64,000 nucleotides of DNA. Origin: Polycyclovorans sp964425915. GTDB taxonomy: Bacteria; Pseudomonadota; Gammaproteobacteria; Nevskiales; Nevskiaceae. The notes beneath the pieces were generated by a model. That model ran no database searches, had not been told where the DNA came from, and saw nothing but the letters and a program-made list of their open reading frames with translations. Below, in pieces: positions 46,842 through 53,902 of the stretch (positions are counted from its first letter, which is position 1; each line of letters starts with the position of its first letter). The DNA lies in the NCBI GenBank assembly GCA_964425915.1, contig CAYROO010000004.1:358928-422927 (forward strand), read 5' to 3'. A program made the translations under genes and the position numbers.

Positions 46842-46947
46842 GCGCCCGGGCAACCGCCCAGGAACCTCGGAAAAGTCTTTGGTAATCAGCGCACTGACCC
46901 ACAAATGCGCGATCCACCCTCGCGAGCCACGATGCGAGCGTCCGTGA

Positions 46948-46973
46948 ATGTTCGAGGAATTTGTAGCGGTGGC
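46948..46973. repeat. 26-bp direct repeat, copy B
   Basis: Copy B (ATGTTCGAGGAATTTGTAGC and continuing GGTGGC), same orientation as copy A and as the left end. It lies about 45 bp from the 3' end of the decayed tnpT copy, so it could be the relic of a transposon end. Confidence 0.6.
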
Positions 46974-47016
46974 AGGGGTCGCGGCCGCCCCTGTCGGCGG
47001 CGGTGCACGGCCTTGT

Positions 47017-47490
47017 TCAGGACCCGCCCCCACGTCGGTCCGGCTTGCCTCGGGCGGATGCCTGGGCGAGGCGCTCCAGCTGCGCTTCGAGGCCTTCGAG
47101 CTTCCCGCGCAGCCCGGCGGCGTCGCCAGCGGCGGTGTCGCGCTCCTGCGCCAACCGGTCGGCCCGGGCACGCTCATGATCGCGATCGGTTCGCAGCTCG
47201 TCGCGCTGGGTCTGAAGTGATGCCAGCTCGCGCCCGTGCGCGTCCGTGGCCCAGTGCAGTGGCCTGCGCCTGCAACTGGCGCCTCTCGGATTCGAAAGCG
47301 CGGCGCTCGGCCCCGAGGGCGGCACGATCGTTGTCTAGGGCGGCACGTCGCTCGTGCTCGATCTGGTCGACCTCGACCTGTGCCGCATCCCGGATGTTCT
47401 GGTAGAGCTGGGCGGCAGCCGTGGCGATCGGCGCCGGCAGGTTCAGGCTCGCCAGCAGCGCCTGGTAGCACGCCCTGAGGTGCGCAATGG
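47017..47490 (-). pseudogene. Decayed, internally deleted copy of tnpT
   Basis: Two reading frames on the minus strand match the intact TnpT: the upstream one (YQALLASLNLPAPIATAAAQ, RDAAQVEVDQIEHERRAAL) matches residues about 49-130, the downstream one (DAHGRELASLQ, RARADRLAQERDTAAGDAAG) matches its C-terminal quarter. About 426 bp between them are lost. The break is at a sequence that occurs as an exact 12-bp direct repeat, CCGCGGCCAGTG, in the intact gene (50936 and 51362). The first 45 or so residues are also missing. An extra C at the join shifts the frame, so no functional product is expected. Confidence 0.85.
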
Positions 47491-47526
47491 GTAAGCCATA
47501 GCGGAAAGCCAGGGACAAATCACCGC

Positions 47527-47558
47527 TTGACTCCGTAGTGCGGTACGGGGTGCATCAT
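47527..47558 (+). promoter_or_regulatory. MerR-type operator/promoter upstream of merR
   Basis: A -35 box TTGACT at 47527 and a -10-like CATCAT at 47553 are separated by 20 bp, the overlong spacing of MerR-controlled promoters. The spacer holds the dyad CCGTA...TACGG, the half-sites of mercury operators. It lies 30 bp before merR and on the same strand as the cargo operon. Confidence 0.75.
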
Positions 47559-47587
47559 AAGGGTGTGCTCTTTCAGGTCCATGCCCA

Positions 47588-47992
47588 ATGTCAGCTTTCA
47601 CCATCGGTAAAGTCGCCCAGCAAGCCGGCATCGGTGTCGAGACCGTCCGCTTTTACATCCGTGAAGGACTGGTCCCGGAAGCGCCCTCGCGCGGCTTCGG
47701 CTTTCGCCACTATCCTCCCGAGACCGTCGCCAGGTTGCAGTTCATCCAGCGCGCCAAGCGTCTGGGCTTTTCGCTCAAGGAGACCGGGGAGTTGCTCAAT
47801 CTCCGCGTGAGCCCCGGGGTGACCTGCGCCGAAGTGCGCAGCCATGCCACCGCGAAAATTGCCGACATCGAGGAGCGTATTCGCGATCTCCAGCGCATGC
47901 GCAAGGCGCTTCGATCCTTGGTCGAGGTATGTCAGAGCAGCGAGCCGGTGTCGGATTGTCCGATCCTCGATCATCTGAGCAAGAGCGAATGA
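47588..47992 (+). CDS. merR: MerR-type mercury-responsive regulator
   Basis: The 134-aa dimeric regulator has an N-terminal winged helix (FTIGKVAQQAGIGVETVRFY), a dimerisation helix and three cysteines at 80, 115 and 124. Their spacing (35 and 9) equals that of the Hg(II)-binding cysteines of the Tn21/Tn501 MerR (82, 117, 126), so Hg(II) or a similar soft ion is the likely inducer. It is transcribed in the same direction as the structural genes, unlike the divergent Tn21 layout, and 3 bp separate it from the next gene. Confidence 0.9.
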   Translation: MSAFTIGKVAQQAGIGVETVRFYIREGLVPEAPSRGFGFRHYPPETVARLQFIQRAKRLGFSLKETGELLNLRVSPGVTCAEVRSHATAKIADIEERIRDLQRMRKALRSLVEVCQSSEPVSDCPILDHLSKSE

Positions 47993-47995
47993 CCC

Positions 47996-48766
47996 GTGGC
48001 CAGCGTGGACTTCATCTACGACCCGACGTGCCCGAACGTGGCGCAGGCCCGAGCGAACCTGCAGGCCGCGTTCAGTCAGTTGGACGCCGTGCCACGGTGG
48101 CTGGAGTGGGATACGACCGATCCCACTACGCCGGACGAGTTCCGCGAGTTGCCCTCACCGACGATCTGGGTGAACGGCCGCGATGTCGATACGAGCGCGC
48201 CTGCTGCGTCCGGACGCGGTTGCCGCATCTACGTCGATGGCACTGTGTCGAGCGGAGTGCCTTCAGTGGCCTTGCTGGTGCAGGCCCTTCGCCAGGCCGA
48301 CGACGGTGCCTCGCTGGCGGCCGCCTCCGGATCGCGCCGGGGTGGCTGGCAGCGCGTACTCGCCGTCTTGCCAAGCCTGGGTATCGCGACGGTACCGGTG
48401 GGCCTGTGTCCTCTGTGTTTTGCAGGGTACGTCGGCGCATTCGGCGCCATGGGCGTGGGCTTTCTGCTGGAGCGTCGCTACTTGATGCCGTTGGCGGCGG
48501 CTGCGTTGCTTCTCGCGCTCGGGTCGCTGGCGTGGCGGGCGCGAACACGACGGGGCTACGGGCCGCTGACGTTAGGCGTGATCGGCGCGCTTGTCCTCTG
48601 GCTTGGCCAGTTCGTGGCAAACAACGTCGCGACCACGACCCTGGGCGCAACGACATTGCTGATCGCCGCTGCCTGGAATGTCTGGCCCCGCGCAGGCCAA
48701 ACCAACGCCTGCGCCGCCTGTGAGCCGCGCGCCCACGGCGATGCCTCCCACCGCACTCAGCCCTGA
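47996..48766 (+). CDS. Thioredoxin-like domain fused to a MerC-like membrane transporter
   Basis: A 256-aa protein. Residues about 1-95 form a thioredoxin-like module (VDFIYDPTCPNVAQARANL, PSPTIWVNGRDVD). The C-terminal part has four hydrophobic helices with the metal-binding pair in PVGLCPLCFAGYVGAFG, the MerC layout of Cys pair in TM1-TM2. A Cys-rich tail ends NACAACEP. By family it would carry Hg(II) across the inner membrane after a soluble redox module receives it; that coupling is inference. It starts at a GTG 4 bp after merR. Confidence 0.75.
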   Translation: MASVDFIYDPTCPNVAQARANLQAAFSQLDAVPRWLEWDTTDPTTPDEFRELPSPTIWVNGRDVDTSAPAASGRGCRIYVDGTVSSGVPSVALLVQALRQADDGASLAAASGSRRGGWQRVLAVLPSLGIATVPVGLCPLCFAGYVGAFGAMGVGFLLERRYLMPLAAAALLLALGSLAWRARTRRGYGPLTLGVIGALVLWLGQFVANNVATTTLGATTLLIAAAWNVWPRAGQTNACAACEPRAHGDASHRTQP

Positions 48767-48778
48767 GGGAAATCCGTC

Positions 48779-49171
48779 ATGTCGCTACTACCTACGCGCC
48801 AAAGACAGGGGCTGAGCAGCCTGGCGCTGGTGTTCTCGTTGGGCACGCTGCTGTGCTGCGCGCTGCCGCTGCTGCTGGTCACCGCGGGCCTCGGCAGTGC
48901 CGTCGCTGCGCTGACCTCGACCGCTCCATGGCTGGTGACGCTGAGCCACTACAAGGCCTGGACCTTTGCCGTGTCCGCCGCAGCCCTCGTGCTGGCGGGC
49001 TGGGCGCTCTACCGCCCCGGACGCAGTTGCCCGACCGATCCGGTGCTGGCGCAGGGCTGCGCGCGCACGGACCGGTGGTCGCGGCGCATGTGGTGGGGTT
49101 CGATCGTGATTTGGGCGGGCGCGGCATTCGTGGCCTATCTGTGGCTGCCGCTGCAGCAGGTTCTTTCATGA
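48779..49171 (+). CDS. MerT-like inner-membrane mercury transport protein
   Basis: A 130-aa protein with three or four hydrophobic helices. LLCCALPLLLVTAGLGSA carries the Cys pair of TM1, and a second pair lies in the loop (GRSCPTDPVLAQGC), as in MerT. In the family MerT receives Hg(II) from periplasmic MerP and passes it to MerA in the cytoplasm; no merA is present in this cargo. The gene overlaps the next by 4 bp. Confidence 0.8.
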   Translation: MSLLPTRQRQGLSSLALVFSLGTLLCCALPLLLVTAGLGSAVAALTSTAPWLVTLSHYKAWTFAVSAAALVLAGWALYRPGRSCPTDPVLAQGCARTDRWSRRMWWGSIVIWAGAAFVAYLWLPLQQVLS

Positions 49172-50025
49172 GACTGACTACGATGAAACAGAAGCGACTT
49201 GCCGCCATCCTCGTGCTGACCGGGATGCCGCTGTGGGTGCACGCCGAAGGCCATGGCCCGATCTTCGGGCTGGCGACCCCGACCTTGGGCAAGGGTCAAT
49301 GGAGCAGCGACACCGGTTTCATGCGTATGGAAACGAATGCGGCAGAGACTTGGCGGGCCCGCGAGATGCTGGGGTACGGGATCACCGAAGACCTGCAGGT
49401 GACGTTTACGGCACCCGTCGGCAACCGCGATGCGCTCCCGAGCATGGTCAATGCGCGTGCCGGCGCCATGATGGGGGCATCCGATGCGGTCGAAGCATCG
49501 TTGCTCTGGCGCTTCCACCGCGTTGCCCCGGCCGTCGGCATGCGGCGTGAGAGCAGCCTGCTGCTGGGCGTTGCCGACGGTGCCGAGTTGGGGCGAACAG
49601 GCATGGAGATCGGCCCAACCCTGCATGCGGCCATCGTCACTGGTTTCGCTTCCCGCACGACCTACTGGTGGCTGGGGGCCGGCGCGCAGCGGGACGTGGG
49701 CCAGGACCGCGTGCAGCAAGGCACGTTGACGTACGCCACCGCCGTCTTCGGCTGGCGTCCACCGGTGTTTCGCGGCGATTATCCCAAGCCCGACTGGCGA
49801 CTCTTCATCGAAACCGTCGCTGAACGCGCTGAGCGTGATCGCATGAACGGCGTGACCTTGGAGAACTCCGGCGGCACGCGCTGGCTCGCGGGACCGTCCG
49901 TACTGGGCTTGTTCGGCAAATGGGGCGTGTCCGCTGGCGTACTGCTGCCGATTGACGAACACCTCAACGGCGTGCAGCCGGACACCAAGTACCGCGCCAA
50001 GGTCGTGTTTACCTATTGGTTCTAA
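49168..50025 (+). CDS. Outer-membrane beta-barrel protein in the mer-like operon
   Basis: The 285-aa protein has a signal peptide (MRLTTMKQKRLAAILVLTGM, ending VHA) and then regular alternating beta strands, ending in a C-terminal aromatic (VVFTYWF), the outer-membrane sorting signal. It resembles uncharacterised outer-membrane transporters seen beside heavy-metal genes. I cannot name a substrate. It starts at the ATG overlapping the merT-like stop and precedes the HMA protein, so it belongs to the operon. Confidence 0.75.
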   Translation: MRLTTMKQKRLAAILVLTGMPLWVHAEGHGPIFGLATPTLGKGQWSSDTGFMRMETNAAETWRAREMLGYGITEDLQVTFTAPVGNRDALPSMVNARAGAMMGASDAVEASLLWRFHRVAPAVGMRRESSLLLGVADGAELGRTGMEIGPTLHAAIVTGFASRTTYWWLGAGAQRDVGQDRVQQGTLTYATAVFGWRPPVFRGDYPKPDWRLFIETVAERAERDRMNGVTLENSGGTRWLAGPSVLGLFGKWGVSAGVLLPIDEHLNGVQPDTKYRAKVVFTYWF

Positions 50026-50039
50026 CGGAGTGCAATGCC

Positions 50040-50519
50040 ATGAAATTGATCATTCGTCCTTTGCTGATTCTCGCACTGCTGAGCACGGCACCGACGGCGC
50101 TTGCCCAAGGCCTAGTTCATGCCAAGCAGACCATCTTTGGCATGGATTGCGCGCCCTGCGCTTACGGCATCGAGAAAGGCCTGAAGAAACTGCCGGGCGT
50201 GGCATCGGTGAAGGTGAGTCTCAACGACGGCTACGCGGAGGTGACGGTTGCACCGGGCTCATCCGTGTCGGTGGCACAGATCCGGCGGGTCATTCGCGAC
50301 AATGGCTTTACGCCGAAAGAAGCGCGCATCGACCTGGAAGGCACGCTGCAGCTGATACCTCGACCGCAGCTGCTCGCCGGCGGCACTTCCTATCCGCTGG
50401 TGTTGAGCAGCCAGGCGGGAATTGCAACAGGTCAACGCGTCAAGCTGACCGGGGTAGTCGCCGCCGATGCCGAGCAAGTGCAGGTGGAGAACATCGAGCC
50501 GTTGCCGGCCAAGGGGTAA
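50040..50519 (+). CDS. Periplasmic heavy-metal-associated (MerP-like) protein
   Basis: A 159-aa secreted protein with a signal peptide (LLILALLSTAPTALAQG) and an HMA domain with the metal-binding loop GMDCAPCAYGIEKGL. A roughly 75-residue C-terminal extension of beta character follows, absent from ordinary MerP. By family it binds Hg(II) or Cu(I) in the periplasm and hands it to the membrane proteins. It is the last gene of the merR-led run, after 14 bp. Confidence 0.85.
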   Translation: MKLIIRPLLILALLSTAPTALAQGLVHAKQTIFGMDCAPCAYGIEKGLKKLPGVASVKVSLNDGYAEVTVAPGSSVSVAQIRRVIRDNGFTPKEARIDLEGTLQLIPRPQLLAGGTSYPLVLSSQAGIATGQRVKLTGVVAADAEQVQVENIEPLPAKG

Positions 50520-50557
50520 ACCCAGGTCGAGACGCCCGTGGCGCCGAGCGCTGTTCC

Positions 50558-50686
50558 CTAATCTACTGCGTGCTCGTGCAGCGGCGGCGAGGGCTGTGCC
50601 ACATCCTCGTCCATTACCGGGTACGCGTTCGGATCGGAAAGGAGGTCCGCATCGTGCATAACGTCCTGAATAAACGCGTTCGCCAT
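50558..50686 (-). CDS. Small acidic protein (42 aa) downstream of tnpT
   Basis: A short open frame MANAFIQDVMHDADLLSDP... that ends LHEHAVD, 16 bp after the tnpT stop and preceded by AAGGGAAATTGTGAGAG. It is strongly acidic with three His near the end. No homologue is recognised. It is either a small partner of TnpT or the left-over start of a longer gene cut when the mer cargo was acquired. Confidence 0.35.
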   Translation of the reverse strand: MANAFIQDVMHDADLLSDPNAYPVMDEDVAQPSPPLHEHAVD

Positions 50687-50702
50687 CTCTCACAATTTCC
50701 CT

Positions 50703-51728
50703 TCAGGAATTGGTCTTGGGACGGCCCGGCTTGCTACGGGCAGACGCTGGAGCGAGGCGTTCCAGCTGCGCTTCGAGGCCTTCGAGCTTTCCGCGCAGCC
50801 CGGCGGCGTCGCCGGCAGCAGTGTCGCGCTCCTGCGCCAGCCGATCGGCCCGCGCACGCTCATGATCGCGGTCGGCCTGGACTTGGTCCCTCTGCCGCTG
50901 AAGCGACGCCAGCTCACGTCCGTGCGCGTCCGCCGCCGCGGCCAGTGAGGCGTCTGCCACCGATCGCGCGCGCTGTTCTCGTGACAGCTCGGCGGAGAGG
51001 CGGATCGCGTCCTCGCGCTGCTCCGCGAGATCCTTGGACAGCTGTGCGATCGCCGCGTCCAGATCGGCTATCCGCTTCGCGGTCGCCGCCTGCTCCTTTT
51101 CGCGTTCGGCGATCAGGCGGCGATTCTGGGTCCGGTGCTCCTCGATCTGGCCCAGCAGGTGTCGTTCGTTACCGTCGGCGCGGGCGCGCAACTGCTCGAC
51201 CTCTTCCTGGTGCTTGCGCGCCGCGCGATCGCGCTCCTCCGTCGCCGCCTGTGCGCGCGCCTCGGCGGCGCTGACGGCGCGCAAGGCGTCGGCGAGCTGC
51301 ACCTGCAGCGCGGCCAGCTGACGTTGACTGGCAACAAGCTGATCGCGTGTTGCGGCCAGGTCCGCGGCCAGTGCGGTGGCCTGTGCCTGCAACATTTTCT
51401 TGTCGGATTCGAAAGCGCTGCGCTCAGCCTCGAGGGCGGCGCGATCATTGCCCAAGGCGGCACGCCGCTCGTGCTCGATCTGGTCGACCTCGACCTGCGC
51501 CGCATCACGGATGCTCTTGTAGAGCTGGGCAGCGGCCGTGGCGATCGGCGCCGGCAGGTTGAGGCGCGCCGGCAGCGCCTGGTAGTACGCCTTGAGATGC
51601 GCATTGACGGTGGCCGGCGATCCGGTGCCGAGGACGCTGCGCACGCCTTCGACAGTCGGCCGATCGCCTTTTTCGAGCAGCAGGTCGGCCGCTCGGGTGA
51701 CATCTTCCAACGTAACGCCAGAACGCAT
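50703..51728 (-). CDS. tnpT: TnpT-like coiled-coil cointegrate-resolution protein
   Basis: The 341-aa protein has an N-terminal KfrA-type DNA-binding domain (VTLEDVTRAADLLLEKGDRP, VRSVLGTGSPATVNAHLKAY) and then about 230 residues of nearly continuous coiled coil, with a basic C terminus (SKPGRPKTNS). It is divergent from the tyrosine recombinase gene, with the res-like dyad between. In Tn4651 such a TnpT stimulates recombination by TnpS. The gene contains two exact copies of CCGCGGCCAGTG 426 bp apart, the repeat at which the second copy of this gene was deleted. Confidence 0.85.
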   Translation of the reverse strand: MRSGVTLEDVTRAADLLLEKGDRPTVEGVRSVLGTGSPATVNAHLKAYYQALPARLNLPAPIATAAAQLYKSIRDAAQVEVDQIEHERRAALGNDRAALEAERSAFESDKKMLQAQATALAADLAATRDQLVASQRQLAALQVQLADALRAVSAAEARAQAATEERDRAARKHQEEVEQLRARADGNERHLLGQIEEHRTQNRRLIAEREKEQAATAKRIADLDAAIAQLSKDLAEQREDAIRLSAELSREQRARSVADASLAAAADAHGRELASLQRQRDQVQADRDHERARADRLAQERDTAAGDAAGLRGKLEGLEAQLERLAPASARSKPGRPKTNS

Positions 51729-51758
51729 GTCGGTCTCCCAACTTTCAAAGCACCAGAA

Positions 51759-51809
51759 ATTCGGATAAGTTTCGATAATGGATATTTAACGAAACCTATT
51801 ATCCTGAAT
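51759..51809. promoter_or_regulatory. Putative resolution site (rst/res dyad) between tnpT and tnpS
   Basis: Imperfect inverted repeat with arms ATTCGGATAAGTTTCG (51759-51774) and CGAAACCTATTATCCTGAAT (51790-51809), a three-base gap and an AT-rich 15-bp centre. It is the AT-rich island between divergent tnpT and tnpS, where the core recombination site of Tn4651-type elements lies. Confidence 0.7.
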
Positions 51810-51833
51810 CGTTATGAATATAACGTATTACGT

Positions 51834-53033
51834 ATGAAGGAATATGAACCCGTCATCGGTGAAGCACTGCTTGCAGCGGCCCGATCCGCGAGCGCCTTGT
51901 TGCCAGAAGCGGTTGTCGTCAGCGATCGTGCCAGCCTCGAAGCCGGCGCCCAAGCGGCGCTGCGGGCATTTCGGCTTGCGGCGACACCCAGCAGTACCTG
52001 GGAGACCTACGCCCGGGCGCTGCGCTACGTTAGCGCGTGGGCGCAGGCCCGGTTCGGAGAGCCCCTCCCGGTGCCCACGCCGCCCGCCATCGCCGTCCAG
52101 TTCGTGCTCGACCACTTCGGCCTGCCGCAGCGGAATGCGGCTGGCAGGCTCTCACTCGAAACGGTGATGCCACCTGCCGTCGACCAGGCCCTCGTCGACG
52201 CGCGTTTCAAGGCGCGCTTGGGCTCGTTGAAGATGTCGACGATCGACCACCGTCTTGCAATTCTGTCCTGGGCGCATCACGAAAAGCAGTTGATTAGCCC
52301 GACCGAGGACGCATCGGTTCGGCGATTGCTCACCGACTGTCGCAAGCTGGCGCTCGAGCTTGGCCAGGCGCCCAAGCCCAAGGCGGCGGCCACGCAGGAA
52401 GCCCTCGATGCGATGCTGGACACCTGCGATGACTCACTGGAGGGCCTGCGGGACCGAGCACTGCTTCTGTTCGGGTGGGCCAGCGGGGGCCGCCGCCGCT
52501 CGGAGATCGCGGCGGCCCTCGTCGAGGATCTCGAATGGCTCAATGATCGGAGCGCCGTGTTCAGGATGCGCCGGTCCAAGACCGGCGACGTCGGGCCCAA
52601 GCCGGTGGTCGACGAGGCGGCGGTCGCGATGCGTGCGTGGCTCGATCGCGCCCAGATTCGGAGCGGTCCGATCTTTCGTCGTCTGTATCGTGGTGGCGCG
52701 TCGCTCGGTGGCGGACTGACGCCGCATTCGGTCGGCCAGGTCGTCAAGTCGCGCGCGTCGCTGGCGGGGCTCAATGGCGATTTTGCCGGACACAGTCTGC
52801 GGCGCGGCTTCGCGACAGAGGCAGGCATGAACGCCGTGCCCTTGTCCGATACCATGGCGATGACGGGACATCGGACTGTGAAGAGCGTCGTACGATACTC
52901 AGACTCGGGCTCGATGGTCGGACGAAAGGTGGCGAATCTGCTGGTTCACGGGCGCCGCCGCAGCGGCTCATCGCGATACGATGCATCGACCAACACGGCC
53001 GCGGACCACGACGTCGGAGACGAGCCAGGGTGA
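51834..53033 (+). CDS. tnpS: TnpS-like tyrosine recombinase (cointegrate resolvase)
   Basis: The 399-aa site-specific recombinase has a SAM-like core-binding domain (TWETYARALRYVSAWAQARF) and a catalytic domain. The Arg-His-Arg-Tyr set is visible: GWASGGRRRSEIAA, HSLRRGFATEAGM, then GHRTVKSVVRYSDSGSMVG. It would resolve the cointegrate made by TnpA at the adjacent dyad. I chose the ATG at 51834 because the frame upstream lies in the res region and the tnpT gene. The upstream DNA is much more AT-rich than the gene. Confidence 0.9.
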   Translation: MKEYEPVIGEALLAAARSASALLPEAVVVSDRASLEAGAQAALRAFRLAATPSSTWETYARALRYVSAWAQARFGEPLPVPTPPAIAVQFVLDHFGLPQRNAAGRLSLETVMPPAVDQALVDARFKARLGSLKMSTIDHRLAILSWAHHEKQLISPTEDASVRRLLTDCRKLALELGQAPKPKAAATQEALDAMLDTCDDSLEGLRDRALLLFGWASGGRRRSEIAAALVEDLEWLNDRSAVFRMRRSKTGDVGPKPVVDEAAVAMRAWLDRAQIRSGPIFRRLYRGGASLGGGLTPHSVGQVVKSRASLAGLNGDFAGHSLRRGFATEAGMNAVPLSDTMAMTGHRTVKSVVRYSDSGSMVGRKVANLLVHGRRRSGSSRYDASTNTAADHDVGDEPG

Positions 53034-53044
53034 GCGCACACGAC

Positions 53045-53072
53045 TTGCGTCTTCCGCAGACATCGCAATAAT
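53045..53072 (+). promoter_or_regulatory. Possible promoter of the toxin-antitoxin-like pair
   Basis: TTGCGT and AATAAT separated by 16 bp, starting just after the tnpS stop and 39 bp before the first gene of the pair. Only moderate agreement with the sigma-70 consensus. Confidence 0.35.
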
Positions 53073-53110
53073 GCGCGCCGTCTTCGCCCGCGCGCACGGC
53101 GCGCCCCCGC

Positions 53111-53902
53111 ATGCCTGTTGATGCCGCCAAAGCGGATCTGATCCTCCAGTACGCCCTGCTGCTCGCCGGGCAGGAGGATGATTTTTTCGATCGGCAGCTG
53201 GGCCCCATTCATCTGCTGAAGTACTGCTATCTCGCGGACCTGATCCACGCGCGCTACGAGGACGGTCGGACATTCACCGGGGCGAACTGGACCTTCTACA
53301 AGTTCGGGCCTTGGGCGCAGGACGTACACGCACGCATCGCACCCGCTGTGCGAATGGTGCAGGCCGACGAGAAGGTCATGGCCAGTGACTATGGCGACCG
53401 TCAGGACTGGTTTCGGTGGTGGAAGTCGGATGACCGACTTCTCGAAGCCAAGGAGAACGCGTTGCCGTCCTGCATCCGACGGGAACTGCGCCCTCTCGTC
53501 CATCGCTTCGGCAAAGACACGCCGGCATTGCTCGACTTTGTCTACCGGACCGCGCCCATGCTGGATGCCGCGCCGGGCCAGAGGCTGGATTTCGCCTTGG
53601 AGGCGCGCGCGCGCCCGATCAGAAATGCCGACGTCGCCGATACCACGTCGACGCTTTCAGCGAACAAACAGAAGAAGCTGCGGGAACGGCTCAAGACGAT
53701 CCGCGAGCAGTCGAGCACCCGCTCGGCGGGTCGCCAGAAGATCGTGAAGCTCAATCAACCCCGATACGACGAGGTGTTTGAACAGGGTGTGGCGTGGCTG
53801 GAAAGTCTGGCGGGGCCAGCACTTCCTGAAGGCAATCTGGTGGCCGAGTTCTCCGATGACGTCTGGACATCATCGACCCGCAAGGGTTCGGACTTATCCT
53901 GA
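53111..53902 (+). CDS. Panacea/SocA-like protein, candidate antitoxin
   Basis: A 263-aa protein. The first 120 residues resemble the Panacea (DUF4065/SocA-like) fold: LGPIHLLKYCYLADLIHARY and WTFYKFGPWAQDVHARIAPA, with the conserved hydrophobic-Lys helix and the YxxGP-like turn. Panacea proteins commonly serve as antitoxins beside varied toxins. The C-terminal part is basic (KQKKLRERLKTIREQ) and does not match anything I recognise. The downstream gene overlaps this one by 47 bp. The antitoxin role is inference. Confidence 0.6.
   Translation: MPVDAAKADLILQYALLLAGQEDDFFDRQLGPIHLLKYCYLADLIHARYEDGRTFTGANWTFYKFGPWAQDVHARIAPAVRMVQADEKVMASDYGDRQDWFRWWKSDDRLLEAKENALPSCIRRELRPLVHRFGKDTPALLDFVYRTAPMLDAAPGQRLDFALEARARPIRNADVADTTSTLSANKQKKLRERLKTIREQSSTRSAGRQKIVKLNQPRYDEVFEQGVAWLESLAGPALPEGNLVAEFSDDVWTSSTRKGSDLS

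Noticed and set aside
46672..47016. Gap between tnpA and the tnpT relic as a hidden gene
   Set aside because: Frames here are short and Arg-rich; apart from repeats A and B I see no coding signal. It probably holds the tnpA promoter region.
50520..50702. Continuation of the mer operon or another HMA gene
   Set aside because: No plus-strand frame with a start and metal motif is present after the HMA protein; only the short minus-strand frame at 50558-50686 is supported.
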